Assembly (NCBI GenBank): GCA_949130485.1
Contig: OX422199.1
Location: 660,501-724,500 of the forward strand
DNA: 64,000 nt
From: Agelas oroides
Taxonomy: Eukaryota; Porifera; Demospongiae; Agelasida; Agelasidae
Reading direction: 5' to 3'
This document shows positions 16,362-29,300 of this stretch, one piece after another. The notes beneath the pieces were generated by a model. The model was not told the DNA's origin. It was given only the letters and a program-made list of their open reading frames with translations, and did not search any database. The position numbers and the translations under genes were made by a program. Position 1 is the stretch's first letter. Every line of letters begins with the position of its first letter.

Positions 16362-17730
16362 ATTCAGCGCCGCAGTTTTGATAGTTACCACAACTTGAGT
16401 CGCACTACTAGATGCGTAAATTTATAGTGGGAGTATCCCGTGACCCCGCATACGCACTGTCTAACGGGGGCGGGGTAGCGGGGAGGTCATTGTAAAAGCT
16501 GGACTCTGGACTCTGGACTGGGGTTTCCGTTCCGGATTTTCAAAATACATATACGAAGTCCACTTAACCACTTAAACTGCATGCTACACAAGTAGGCTTT
16601 GGCGAAGAGTGTTAAATGGTTACACAAACTGGCTTGGGTGATAGGGATGCACAGACTATGCTGGCATTGAAATGAGCATAATAGGTATGCAAAAGCATTG
16701 AGCATAATGCAAGCATAATAGGCAGATTCTCTGAGAAATGTCATATAAAGTTTTGCAGAAACTTGGCCATGTGGTAAAATCTGTGATGTCAACGACTAGC
16801 CCCATTGACAAGAGTCGAGTAGCTGGCAGCAGCTCACAGGTCACCGCTTCTTCCCCAATGTCCTTACTTAGCGAACTTCAAGCCCCTGCACAGTTGGAAT
16901 TAATGCGGAAGTGGAAGGTTAGAATAAATGCCCCTCCACACACTGGCGCTACTCGGAAAAACCAACCAACTGTTCCACCGCCGAAAGAGGTGGATGCGGT
17001 GCAGAGAGCTATAGAGTGATTATTTTACATAAGTGGACTTGCTGCTTGTACAGCAGATTGCAAAAGTTTTTCAACAAGCAAGCTGAAAAGTGGAAACACA
17101 ATGAATTTGCTGTTTATGAATATTATCTTTCCAGCTTGCTATTCCTCTTAGCTCATGGACAGCACATCAGCTAGCAAGACTTCTGCAAAATCAATCACAG
17201 TTGTGGTTGCCCTGGTTGCAGGGAAGTTGGGTTATGTATGACAACCACTCCCAGATTTTATCTCCACGGCTGCTAGATAAAATCAGGGGAAAATCTGGGA
17301 GTGGCATAATGGCCACAATATACACTCCAACTGGATGGAAGGAGAAAAATTGAAACAGCATTTTCAAAATTCAATTTTTAATTTTGTCAGCAAGTTGCCA
17401 CTGATGCTGTGGGAGCAGATCATAGAAACATGGAATATGAATCATCTCCTTTGTGCAGACAAAAAAACAACAACTGTCAATTGGAAATTGAATCTTCGTG
17501 AAATTCAAAGTGACAGAAACTAGTCACTGTCATCAAAACACACTATATGAGTAACTTCTCTGATTGTGTATCAGTATTTACACACTAGCCAGTGGGTCAC
17601 AGGGGGTCATGTGGTCATGCATTCCAGTATTCACGTGCTAACCACTCAAACAAGGTCAGAATGTGGACAAATAATTCAGCATAATAAATTGTAAAATGCA
17701 AAAGAAGTGGCTATTTTTTATGATTATAAG
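16362..17730. other. Spacer between BTL3 start and BTL4 stop
   Basis: It contains the BTL3 5-prime flank, one plus-strand ORF (separate entry) and an inverted repeat at about 17248-17303 (CACTCCCAGATTTTATCT paired with a GGGAAAATCTGGGAGTG arm). No other exon was seen. Confidence 0.5.
16738..17019 (+). pseudogene. Possible N-terminal remnant of a hAT/CGBP1-like transposon ORF
   Basis: An open frame of 93 codons. From an internal Met at 16858 it reads MSLLSELQAPAQLELMRKWK followed by a short basic Pro-rich stretch (NAPPHTG, PTVPP). I recall similar short N-terminal boxes (SLL-x-L-x-x-P, then RKRK and NPP) in hAT-related transposase-like proteins of invertebrates. No zinc finger or catalytic part follows before the stop at 17017-17019. 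It could equally be chance. Confidence 0.3.
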
Positions 17731-20700
17731 TTACTGTGCATGTTGTTCAGAGGCATGGTTGATTTTTGATTCATTCACAGGGTCCTGCATATCTTCCTTT
17801 GCGGCAGATGAAAGCTTATCAGAACGTTCTCCTTCGCATGGGATCAGTTTCTTCTCCCCAGGGCTAGAAGTGGTGTTACCATTAGGGATGGACATTTGGA
17901 ACTGATCACTATCACCAGGGATCTCTTTTCCATGAATCTTGTCTTTGGGCTCAATACTTGCTGCATCAATGCATTCTTCACATGGCGGATTTCTATAATT
18001 GTAGGAAAACTGTAAGTGATCAAGCCAATCTTTCTCAGCAGCCTTCCCTTCCTTGACAATGACAAGCTTTGCACCATCAACGTGAACGTAGTAGCAATAT
18101 TTGTCGCCCATAAAGAACAAAGCAATCTGGTTAGGGTACGATTCTTTTGTAGAAACCCAAATGTTCACAAGCGGGGTGATCTTTGCGTCCTGCAAACTCT
18201 TTCCTTTCTTTTTGATTTCTTCAAGCATTTCTACCAACTTTTTCTATGAGAGAGGTACAAAATATATGATAATGACTGTGAGCATTGTTGATGTTTTTTT
18301 TTAAAGGCCTTACACAAACTAGTTGTGGAAAAGTTCCATGTCTGCAACACCATGTAGGCAATGCTTTTGTTGGTCATAGTACACTTGGTGTACTCCAACT
18401 AAGCTACAGTGCAAGTAAATTTCATGGAGAAGAAGGCCTAAAGTTAGGTTAGTTGTATCTAGCAACATGCATGCGCAGGTTAGTTGCAAATGTTGTAGGG
18501 GTTAGTTGCTTCTATTTGAGCACACTTTGGACTCTGCTGTGTAATTCTGCTTGCTAAAAACTATGAAAGAAAAATTCTAATAGCATATTTGCCTCCGATT
18601 ACAATCTCAGAGCATTAGATTTTCTTGGGACAACATGTGCCACACCTCCATACCTGCTATGTACCTACCTAGTCTCGTCCCCAGACCCCACCCTCTCCCG
18701 AGGAGAAACAGTGTGGTGAACCAAGTCGAATTTCTTGGGCTAGCACACACTTTTGCAACATTGTAACCTAGCAACGATCAAAACATTTTGCGGCCAACCC
18801 GCTCAAAAAAGGTACGGATACTCGAATGGAGATTAACAAATTTTACTGTTGTAAGGGAAGTGCTACGTAATAATTACCGATCTCGCGATCTCATTGGTCA
18901 TTACCCGTTTTGGGTAATAAGCCCAAGAAATTCGACTTCGTTCACCAGACCGTTTCTCGCCGGGAGGCGCGCGCGGGCCGGGGCACGAGACTAGTACCTA
19001 CCCATCATTAGACCTTCATCGGTTTCTTCCTCAGACTAGTTCCTCCACACACTAATTTTAGGTTTTAACATTTTTTGGGAAATCTGTTTTGCTATGCAAG
19101 TAACAAATTAGGGCTGGGGTTAGTTATTGTGCTCACCTCTGGAAGAGACTTGAGAACTGGGTTCTCAGCATCTGTGTAGTCTAGTGCCAGGTATGCGGCC
19201 GCCTCACTAGTGAACGTGAAAATGTGAGTTGAATGGTCAACTGGAAAGGTCTTGATGCACATACCTGTGGAATGTCAGATTTGTCCATTTAAAGAATCAT
19301 GTCCAACTAAGTACACCTGACTGGAGGTATGGAATATTTAACTACTAGCTGTAGGTTCATTTGTGTTAGAACAGGGGCGGAGATATAAGGGGGGGCAGAG
19401 GGGGCTTAGGCCCTCCCACTTTTCAGATTGGGGGGGCTCAGCCCCCCCAATTTTTCTACTAGTTCTACAGAGAAATACAATATCATCTCGTTTCCACACC
19501 CCCACAGCTTAACATTTAGAACATGAGCCCCCCCACTTCTTGGTAGCTGTCTCCGCCTCTGTAGAAGTATGTGACTAGTTGACTACAGTAGGTTCATTTG
19601 TGTTAGAAGTATGTGACTAGTTGACTACAGTAGGTTCATTTGTGTTAGAAGTATGTGACTAGTTGACTACAGTAGGTTCATTTGTGTTAGAAGTATGTGA
19701 CTAGTTGACTACAGTAGGTTCAAGAAGATAAACATCATTCATTTCCTACCTGGGTCAAAGTCTCCATCAATGGAATTCCGCATGGAAGGCGGGCTTCTTG
19801 GATTTACTTCCATTATCAAATCACAGTGAAAGAATTGTTGCTAAGGGAGGAAACATAACAACCAATCACAGTGAAAGAATTGTTGCTAAGGGAGGAAACA
19901 TAACAACCAATCACAGTGATAGAATTGTTGCTAAGGGAGGAAACAGTGAATTATAACAACCAATCACAGTGAGTGTAACCATTATGTTGCTAAGGAGAAA
20001 ATGAGGTGACCGGCCATCATAACAAGCGTATACCTATGCATAGTAACTGTATAACGTTTTCTCATTTCCACTGCAGATTTACTGCTGCTGGTAGCAGTTT
20101 AAAGAACAAGTTGACAACATGCAAATATATGCAAACTTACACTATCAATCACTGTGTCAGTGTCCTTGCTGTGGTGAAGCTGTCCTCCGGTTGCCTCATC
20201 AGGTGGAGTACTCACTGGCTTCCCATTGTTAAAGACAAATAGCTTTCCGTCTAAGGTTCTGAGTGTCCAAACACTGTTGGCTTTGTTCTTTCCTTTACTA
20301 GCTTTGCTCTGACCGGGCCCATCACGGGAGACACCACGAGTTAGCATCCTCAGAAATGGTGGAATGTGTGCTGTACTCGAGGTAGGGCTATAGTAACAAA
20401 CAAACAGACAAACAAACAAACAGAAAAGCAGAATGCTTTGGTGTGAGTAAACAACGCTGCTGCACAGTGGATATAAGCATGCGTATGTAAATAATGCAAG
20501 CTTTTGAGCAAAGTACTTGGCACAAGCAGACACGCATTGTTTAGTATATAGAAAAACAGGCAGAAGACAGAGTTGGTTGTCACTAAATAATTACTGGAAG
20601 ATATTTCCGCAAGGAATAGTGATGCATCTATGACAGTATGAAATTTTTGAGTAAAGTATTATTGGTTAAGGGTGTGTACTTGAGTACTTTCACAAGTAAG

Positions 20701-22610
20701 GTTGCATGTGGATTGTAGCATAGCAACAGACTTTAAACTTTCTTTGTTAAAATTAACAGCAATTACCAAAACAGAAACACTTCAATTATTGTTGCAGTAC
20801 CAACAATGTGTACACAACACGTTATGCTGTGTGCATGATGTTTACAGTGGTTTTAATTAAAGCAATTGCCGTACTACTTCAATTCCTTAAGGCAGAAGAG
20901 GTAGTTACTTGGTGCAGCAAGACATGAACATATTACCATTGCCTAACCCCAACCTTTGATGTTTCCTTGTGCAACCATTGCCTAACCCTTCCATGTGCAA
21001 CCATTTTCCTAAATTATATGCAAGATTTGGTGCTCTTGCAACACCAAGTAAGCCCTGGGTCTACGTCAGGGCAATTTGCTGAATCTCCCTCAATGCTTTC
21101 ATATGAATTCTGTAGCCACTTTCTGCAAAGGCTGATTTTTCCCCTCATTTGTATTGTGGTGGGTAAAGCCCCAGAACAGCTCAGAAGAAACGACTAACTG
21201 TTCTATGCACCTACTCCAAGATGTTTTCATTTAGGTTGGTGTCTGGTGCACAGGTTTGCATGCAGGTGACACAAAACATAACAGTGTAGGCTATTTGCAT
21301 GAAAAGAGTGGTCATGAAACTGAGGGCGTGAGAGTGGTTCGGATAATTTAAGAGTGACATGTTAAGTCTGTATGTGGAGCATATTTTGTGAATACATTTA
21401 ACAGTTAGAGACTTGTGTTCACGAACTGAATTTAACAACTCAATACAGATACACACCACAAATATAAAATCTAGTATATGTGTGCATGGAATTTGGGCAG
21501 CATTAAACTTACGTGCCCTCTTGGTATAACAGTGGTATGTCACTTGGAGTCCCTTCCATTGGAGAGAATGTTGTGTCTGATTTGGGCGAGGAGGGAGGAA
21601 GGTTTGGTGAGAACAACTCACATCCATAGTAGCCGGTGTCATGACTGGCAAAATCCCACAGCAGCTGTGACAATTTCGGGGTAATTCCTACAACCCTAGC
21701 TACACTTTCGAGTCCCTTGTTGCTTGCAACATAGTTCCCCCCAGTGTCCCCATCTTCCACCACATTCTGTGAGTGGTGACTTTGTATTGAGCTGTTTAGG
21801 GAGCTTGTTGGCGAGGAGTGATAGCCCGAGCTAATGCTAGATTCTTCGGGTATCAGAGAGGCAGGACGGTGGTGGAAGGACGAGGAGGAAAGTAGCTGGA
21901 TAATAAAGTAATAGGCATGAGTATACAGTAGTCTATGTCACTTCAACAAATAAAACAACAGATTGTAGATTTACTTTCAATATTACAATGTTAAAACTAA
22001 CAACTAATAAAATAACGTGACACTTCAACAAATAAAATAACATGACGCTTCAACAAATTAAATAACATGACACTTCAACAAATTAAATAACACGACAAAT
22101 TGTAGAGTTAGTTTTAACACTACAACGAATGTTTTGTTAAATGAACCAGGTGATTAAGTGATTAAACAGTTGAGATAATAAGTTTTGGTCGCAAAATGAA
22201 GACACATTAGGGACAATGTAAAACCTTTAAAATGCACACAGAGCTAAAAGAATTTCTACCTAACTTCCCTTGAATTCCTAGCTATCTCGTGTAAAAATAT
22301 AAACTCCCAGCTGGCTAGCATTGCATGCGGGCGGGCGGTCATTATTCATTATTCATTACTAGCAAATGCTATATCACTACGGCGCAACGGCCATAAAAGT
22401 GGGCGTGTCATCAATGCTTGGAAGGCAGTTGAGGTGGCAGGTCTCAGAGGAAGCGGGCGCTGATGCGAAACAATTGCCTGGCCTTATGCACACACAGCTA
22501 GATTCTTGCATGCAAGCAGCTAATTTCTGTCAAATCCCCACCCCAAGTTTCCCCACAAAATCCAAACTGCACTTAGCTGTTACCTGGTCCATTCCGCTGA
22601 TTTCACTCAT
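17731..22610 (-). CDS. BTL4: large member of the candidate beta-trefoil group, 462 aa
   Basis: Six exons close in frame: 22610-22584 (MSEISGMDQ), 21895-21513, 20387-20141, 19840-19750, 19264-19137 and 18243-17731, giving 462 aa without signal peptide. Residues 10-137 are Ser-rich with SSGYHSSP at 31-38 and a LLWDFASHDTGYYGCELF patch. Then come a Lys-rich linker, VWTLRTLDGKLFVFNNGKPV, MCIKTFPVDHSTHIFTF, a helical KKLVEMLEEIKKKGKSL piece, and NIWVSTKE, IALFFMGDKYCYYVHVDGAKLVIVKEG (YCYYV at 341-345) and LQFSYN. An acidic polar tail of about 80 residues ends the protein. The strand order near YCYYV parallels WYY-x-V of BTL1 to BTL3. The start exon MSE- resembles BTL3. It is divergently paired with LYPLA. 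Function is unknown; the fold is inference. Confidence 0.74.
18670..18995. mobile_element. Long-TIR MITE in the BTL4 last intron
   Basis: The ends are imperfect inverted repeats of about 75 bp: AGTCTCGTCCCCAGACCCC ... ACCAAGTCGAATTTCTTGGG at the left and CCCAAGAAATTCGACTTCGT ... CCGGGGCACGAGACT at the right. Parts of the same family (GCACCAAGTC, TTCTTGGGC) are seen in BTL2 and BTL3 introns and in a LYPLA intron near 23540. Confidence 0.8.
19380..19560. mobile_element. Small foldback repeat with GGGGGGCTCAGCCCCCCC core
   Basis: The pieces GGGGCGGAGATATAAGGGGGG at 19375-19395 and CTCCGCCTCTGT at 19551-19562 are inverted ends, and the centre holds a perfect GGGGGGCTCAGCCCCCC hairpin (19430-19450). 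It is in BTL4 intron 4. Confidence 0.55.
19563..19721. repeat. 42-bp tandem repeat, about 4 copies
   Basis: Units of GAAGTATGTGACTAGTTGAC plus 22 more bases recur at 19563, 19605, 19647 and 19689, nearly identical. They lie just downstream (minus-strand sense) of BTL4 exon 4. Confidence 0.9.
19821..20000. repeat. 45-bp tandem repeat that contains the BTL4 exon-4 splice acceptor
   Basis: Units begin TCACAGTGAAAGAATTGTTG at 19821, 19866 and 19911, with a fourth decayed copy near 19964. The first unit includes the first 20 bases of exon 4 and its CTTAG acceptor. The other units therefore copy a splice acceptor into the intron upstream; using one of them would run into an in-frame TAG. Confidence 0.85.
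22330..22485. mobile_element. Partial GATGCGAAACAATAAATC-family MITE in BTL4 intron 1
   Basis: It shares GCGGGCGGTCATTATTCATT, GGCCATAAAAGTGGGCGTGTC and GCTGATGCGAAACAAT with the fuller copies at 24612-24836 and 40046-40276. The left TIR is missing. Confidence 0.7.
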
Positions 22611-22878
22611 AATTTCACAGTGGCTCGCAATCACTCTGAACGGAATTTAGAAAATTAAACGAAGACATACAATAGATGTCGGAAATATTGAACAGATACT
22701 TCTCACTTTCAAACCAGCAGAATGTTGCCGAATAAAAAACTGAAATACTGAAAAGCGCTGAGCTAGAGACTTTTTATACGCGAGCGCGAGCAGCGCCCCC
22801 GTACACATACAGCGCGTATCGATCTCGAGATAATGCAGAGGCGCGCGCTGCTTTTAATTGTAGCCCCGCCCCCTCATC
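22611..22878. promoter_or_regulatory. Probable bidirectional promoter, BTL4 / LYPLA
   Basis: The start codons of BTL4 (minus) and LYPLA (plus) are only 268 bp apart. The stretch has a TTTTTATACGCGAG box near 22770 and a CpG-rich centre (GCGCGAGCAGCGCCCCCG, GGCGCGCGCTGC). A shared core promoter region is the simplest reading, but no transcript data are available. Confidence 0.5.
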
Positions 22879-25800
22879 ATGGCTTCTAAAGGGACAGCTG
22901 AGCTATTGAGGAACGCTGTGATACACAACGCCTCGGGCAGACACTCCGCCACAGTAAGCAACCAGTGACACACGGCTATATTATGGCCAAATTATATAGT
23001 CGGTGTGATTTTCGGTTTTTGTGGGAGAATTCCCCGCCAACCCCTCGTAATATATTAGCTCTTGCATCATGTATAGTTGCATTGAGCCTCTGTTTTATCC
23101 AATGTGACCTCAGAACACCTAAATCTCCTTCAAGGTGAGCATGCCCCCAGACACCACTACACAGAGCCAGGTGCTCTTTCTGGGTTTCCACAAGCAACTT
23201 CCCCCACGAAATTGCCCTAGTCTGACAAACCTGACCCACTTCCGCCCAAAAAGGGAAGGCTTAAATGTGGAGGGTGGGTCTGGCTTGAGACACAAGAAAA
23301 AACCTTTCCCATGGGTTACGAGCATATTTTATCTGTCTGCAGGTAATATTTCTGCACGGACTTGGGGATACCGGGTAAGGATTAGCATCACGCATGATGA
23401 TGTCATTTGCAATAGAGGCTAGCCTCATTCCCAGGCCCCGCCCAGCTTTCCATCGCTTGCAGTACTCATTCGAAGAACCTGGGAACAAGGCTACTCATGT
23501 GCTCTTGCTTCAAGTTATATCTGTGTTTGAATGTCAACCAAATTTCTTGGGCTATTACATTTCAATACTGTCACTTTCTGTCTTCAAAGGCATGGCTGGG
23601 CGGTCGGACTGAACGAAATAAAACAGTCGTATATGAAGCTGATTTGTCCAACTGCGTAAGTTGATTCATCACAGGAAGTGAGTCATTATAGCATGGTAAC
23701 CATGGAAACATGTTCATACCCAGGTCATGTACCACTTTTTTTCCTCCCGTGTGGTTCATCTTGCCTCCATTGGAAATAAGAATACAAGGTTTTGCAGAAT
23801 CTTTGCAACACTACTTAGAATGCGTAAAGCGAAAACAGTAGTGACTTCCTTATATGGAAGTCAAAGGGGGCTATGGTTATGTAATATGACTCACCCTTTA
23901 TCTAATTATATTATGTGACTACGTATGTAGGAGGTAACATTTTGTTCACATGCAGCCACTTAATTATCATCCAAACACAGCTGGGCACTTCAACGCCCGT
24001 GTTGCAAAGATTCTGCAAAACCCTATACTTGTGCTGCTCAAATTGGAAATAAGGATGTTATAAAGTGAATAGAAACTAACAAGCTAACGAATACTGAGAA
24101 TGGCTGCTGGCTTGAGCTGCCAGCGCTCTGACCAATAAACTGCAACACCAGACCAGCCCTCACCATCCTCAGCGTCTAGTCAAGTCAAGGCCTTGAATTT
24201 GATCCCAGCGACTGCTGGCTTTTTGTAGCCTCGTTCCCAGGCCTACCCCGTTTTTTGTTCTTCGGTTTGCGTTCAATATAATACACAGAGGTGCGCTCTT
24301 CCGCCTCCGTGTATTATGTTGAACGCAAACTGAAGAACAAAAAACAGGGTAGGCCTGGGAACGAGGCTAGGCTTTTTACTTTCTTCTTCTTCACTTCATA
24401 ACATGTAATTAGAATTTCCATGACAACGTTGGTGTGTGACCTCTGAACTTTGAACCTTGACCTCTTCTCATTCAGTGCTACAATTCCTGTTACCTTGAAC
24501 CAAGGATTCAGAATGCCAGCCTGGTTTGATATCTACAGTTTAGACAAGTCTGGACAGCAGGATGAACCCGGGATACTAAAGGCTACCGAAAGTGGTATGT
24601 GTTGGATAGGACCAGGCAAAGTAGATTTATTGTTTCGCATCAGCCGCTTACTCGATTTGGTCTGGGTGGGTTGGTCATTATTCATTACTCATTACTAGAA
24701 AGCATTACACACACTCGGCAAATTTATTGTGCTACAGTCATTAAGAGTGGTTGTGTCATGGTTTGGGAAGTGAGGCAGCTGGTCTCAAATGAAGCGGGTG
24801 CTGATGCGAAATGATAAATCTAGTTTAAACTGCCTATAGACAGAGTCTAAATCATACTTCAGTCTTAGAGTCTTGGTTGAATACAAAATCATTAGTGGCT
24901 TGAGGTTTTCACAATTAGGTAGGTACTATATTTACGTTACTTTCATTAAAGTGCTATTAGGGTGTAGAAATATCTACACATGTTGTGGACATTCTTCAGG
25001 CCAAAATGTACTGCGTGGTTAATGAGGTGGAAAAATTTGAGGTAAATCGACTTGGCAGATTTGGACCTCGTGGTACACTGTCTTCCTTGAAGATGTCAAA
25101 CTTTGGACATGTGAAGGAAAGAAAGTACCTAATTGTGCAATCTTCATGATGCAATTACCTAAGTTTACGACCCACACAGCTAAATAAGGTCATTTTCAGA
25201 AGTGCGCAAAGCGGTCCCTTTTCTCAAACCCCGTCACAGAAATATTTATGTTACTTTCATGTCAGGTATTGCTGTTTGTGTACACGCACAGTGAGTGTTA
25301 CTTTTAACAACGAGTATGTGCACATGTGTGTCATGGAAACAATAAATTCAGGTTTTTACAGTTAGGTATGGGCAAATTTTCCACAAATTTGGACATTTTC
25401 TTAGCCTTGTTTCCAGGCCTTTCCACCATCCAGTTTTTGATCGCTTACAATATGCAAAAATGGAGGGGGAAGGCCTGGGAGATTTGGTCATGTGCATGGT
25501 GTAATGATAGATAGATGGACGGGGGGGGGGGGGTGGTGCCCAAGGAAGAACCTTGACCCTTCTCGTCCAGTGACTTGAGACCGTAACGACAGCACCATGG
25601 TAGCACATTGTTTGGTAGACTGGAGTCTGAGTGCAAAGTTTGTGAATTACAATGATCGGGCACTACCCCCCGTCTGTCTACCCTCTGTCTACCTGACGTC
25701 ATTACACGCGACCAAATCTTCCAGGCCTTCCCCCTCCGTTTTTGCATACTGCAAGCGATCAAAAACTGGACAGGGGTCTGGGAACAAGGCTAACATTTTC

Positions 25801-26256
25801 TGACTGCCAGTTTTCATTCCAATCCAGGGAATGGGAATGAGCAGGGAGATAATTGACTGATGAGTGTGTTTTGTCCCTTAAAGATACTGTTGTTTTTGAT
25901 AGAGTAGAGGCTCATCACTTCTACTAGATCGCTTAATTTATCTGTGTTTTTTCAAATGTTGTTTTTACTTTCAATAAGATAAACTTTACATAAACACAAT
26001 GTTGAAAAACATTGTGACACACTTTCTGTAAACGTTTCAGTTTGGTTTTAAAAATAGAATTTGATTGGTCTCTTGGGAGACATACATATACTCATCAGAC
26101 CTGTTTGATGGTAAAAATAGAGGAAGGTGAAATAGCTGTGAGTCAAATCCTGGCTTGTGCAGCCAGTGCTCTGCCACTGAGCTACGACAACTGGGGAACA
26201 ACCAGCCCTTTAAATGCCTCGGTCACACACCTGGCTTTTCACTTCCCTCTCTTTCT

Positions 26257-26342
<86 letters not shown>

Positions 26343-29300
26343 CATGAACTATTAGAAGCAGAACAGAAATCCACTGGAATACCCTCCAACAGGATAGTCC
26401 TAGGTAACCTTTGACCTTTTACATAATCCTCAAATCTGATTGGCTTCTCTCTTTAATTAGTCTGTTCCATCTTTTGACCCATCACATAATCCTCAAATCT
26501 GATTGGTCCCTCTCTTTGGACAGGTGGTTTCTCACAGGGGGGTGCACTGGCCATGTTCTCTGCCCTCACCTATGGCAAGCAGCTAGGTGGGATACTCGCC
26601 CTCAGTGCCGCAATGCCTCTGTACACTGCCATAGGAGAGGTCAGGAGATAAATTCTATACATTCCCAGGTTCCCATTCCCAGGCTTTCATACTGCAGCTG
26701 ATAAAAACGGGGGTGTAAGAGTTTGAGAATGGGAAATTAATTAGACCCTAGATATTATTGCATTGGTTTTCTGTCGCTATGGTGATGAAGGTGTTGTTGT
26801 CACTCCACAGAAAATGACAACTGAGAACAAAGAAATTCCATTTCTCCATTGCCATGGTACGTGAGTACGTGGGTACGTGGGTAGGTGTGACCAAAAGTTC
26901 AGATGCAGAAGGTGCAGTACCACCTGGCTCCTCAACACCCTCCCCCATTTACCTCCATCTCCTCCCCCACCTCCACCCTCCCTACCTCCACCCTCCCTAC
27001 CTCCATTTCCTCCCAACCTCCATCCTCCCTATCTCATCTCCTCCCCCACCTCCACCCTCCCTACCTCCATTTCCTCCCAACCTCCATCCTCCCTATCTCA
27101 TCTCCTCCCCCACCTCCACCCTCCCTACCTCCATTTCCTCCCAACCTCCACCCTCCCTATCCCATCTCCTCCCCGGCCCACCTCCACCTCCCCCACCTCC
27201 ACCCTCCCTACCTCCATTTCCTCCCAACCTCCATCCTCCCTATCCCATCTCCTCCCCCACCTCCACCCTCCCTACCTCCATTTCCTCTCAACCTCCATCC
27301 TCCCTATCTCATCTCCTCCCCCACCTCCACCCTCCCTACCTCCATTTCCTCCCAACCTCCACCCTCCCTATCCCATCTCCTCCCCCACTTCCACCTCCCC
27401 CACCTCCACCCTCCTTACCTCCACTTCCTCCCAATCTCTACTCTCCCCCACCTCCACCCTCCCTACCTCCATTTCCTCCCAACCTCCACCCTCCCTATCC
27501 CATCTCCTCCCCCACCTCCACCTCCCCCACCTCCACCCTCCCTACCTCCATTTCCTCCCAACCTCCATCCTCCCTATCCCATCTCCTCCCCCACCTCCAC
27601 CCTCCCTACCTCCATTTCCTCTCAACCTCCATCCTCCCTATCTCATCTCCTCCCCCACCTCCACCCTCCCTACCTCCATTTCCTCCCAACCTCCACCCTC
27701 CCTATCCCATCTCCTCCCCCACCTCCACCCTCCTTACCTCCACTTCCTCCCAATCTCTACCCTCCCCCACCTCCACCCTCCCTACCTCCATTTCCTCCCA
27801 ATCTCTACCCTCCCTATCCCATCTCCTCCCCCACTTCCACCTCCCCCACCTCCACCTCTCCCACCTCCACCCTCTCTCACCTCCACCCTCTCTCCTCCAC
27901 CCTCCCTATCCCATCTCCTCCCCCACCTCCACCTCCCCCACCTCCACCCTCCCTACCTCCATTTCCTCCCAATCTCCACCCTCCCTACCCCATCTCCTCC
28001 CCCACTTCCACCTCCCCCACCTCCACCCTCCTTACCTCCACTTCCTCCCAACCTCCACCCTCCCTATCCCATCTCCTCCCCCACCTCCACCCTCCCTACC
28101 TCCATTTCCTCCCAATCTCTACCCTCCCTATCCCATCTCCTCCCCCACTTCCACCTCCCCCGCCTCCACCCTCCCTACCCCATCTCCTCCCCCACCTCCA
28201 CCTCCCCCACCTCCACCCTCCCTACCTCCATTTCCTCCCAATCTCCACCCTCCCTACCCCATCTCCTCCCCCACTTCCACCTCCCCCATCTCCACCCTCC
28301 TTACCTCTACTTCCTCCCAACCTCCACCCTCCCTATTCCATCTCCTCCCCCACCTCCACCCTCTCTACCTCCACCCTCCCTACCCCATCTCCACCTCCCC
28401 CACCTCCACCTCCCCCACCTCCACCCTCCTTACCTCCACTTCCTCCCAACCTCCACCCTCCCTACCCCATCTCCTCCCCCACCTCCACCTCCCCCACCTC
28501 CACCCTCCCTACCTCCATTTCCTCCCAATCCCCACCCTCCCTACCCCATCTCCTCCCCCACCTCCACCCTCCCTACCTCCATCCTCCCTATCCCATCTCC
28601 TCCCCCACCTCCACCCTCCCTACCTCCATTTCCTCCCAACCTCCTCCCCTGTACCATAGATAGATACCAGTACTAGTTTGTGCCCACACATGGATATCTT
28701 ATGTTGATCTTTAGTGTGTGTTTCAACACTGTCACCATGGATACACTCTCTCCCATGTACCAGCTGATATCCCACTAGTGTGTGTCATGTATCATTCTGT
28801 AGCCTCTTTCCCAGGTCATCTCTGCCTCAGTTTTTGATCACTTGCAGTATGTTGTAAGTGAACTGGAGGCAGAAGAGGCCTGGGAACGAGGCTACTATTC
28901 TGGCCTCCATGTCCATCGAACCCAGGCTTTCCGTTCCGGATTTTGTCTCGCAGCTTTGGAGAAAAGCTAGTGGTTCGAGGCTAGTCCATTCTTGTACTGT
29001 TGATCTTTGGTGTATGTTTCTATATTATACTGTCACCATGGATACGAGGCCACAGAGGTATATCCTTCATAGCCAGGCCCCTCCCACACAGCTTTCAGTT
29101 GCTTGTAGTATAGGGGACAGAGACGGGATTGGGGGCTTGGGAATGAGGTTGTTATCTTCTGTTGATCTTTTATTCTTTGTTGTTTGTTACAAACATCAAT
29201 CACTGAATATACCCCAAACAGTTCATTGTCTCACGCAAGTTTCAAACTTTTTGTACTGTATCTTTTTGTAAATGAGTTATTATTAGTTGTTTTAGTATAC

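Noticed and set aside
19563..20000. CRISPR-like array of spaced repeats
   Set aside because: Direct tandem repeats without unique spacers in a eukaryotic intron.
26854..28676. Three overlapping plus-strand ORFs of about 600 aa
   Set aside because: All three frames are open because the minisatellite unit has no stop codon. The peptides are low-complexity Pro/Ser/Leu and lie inside a LYPLA intron.
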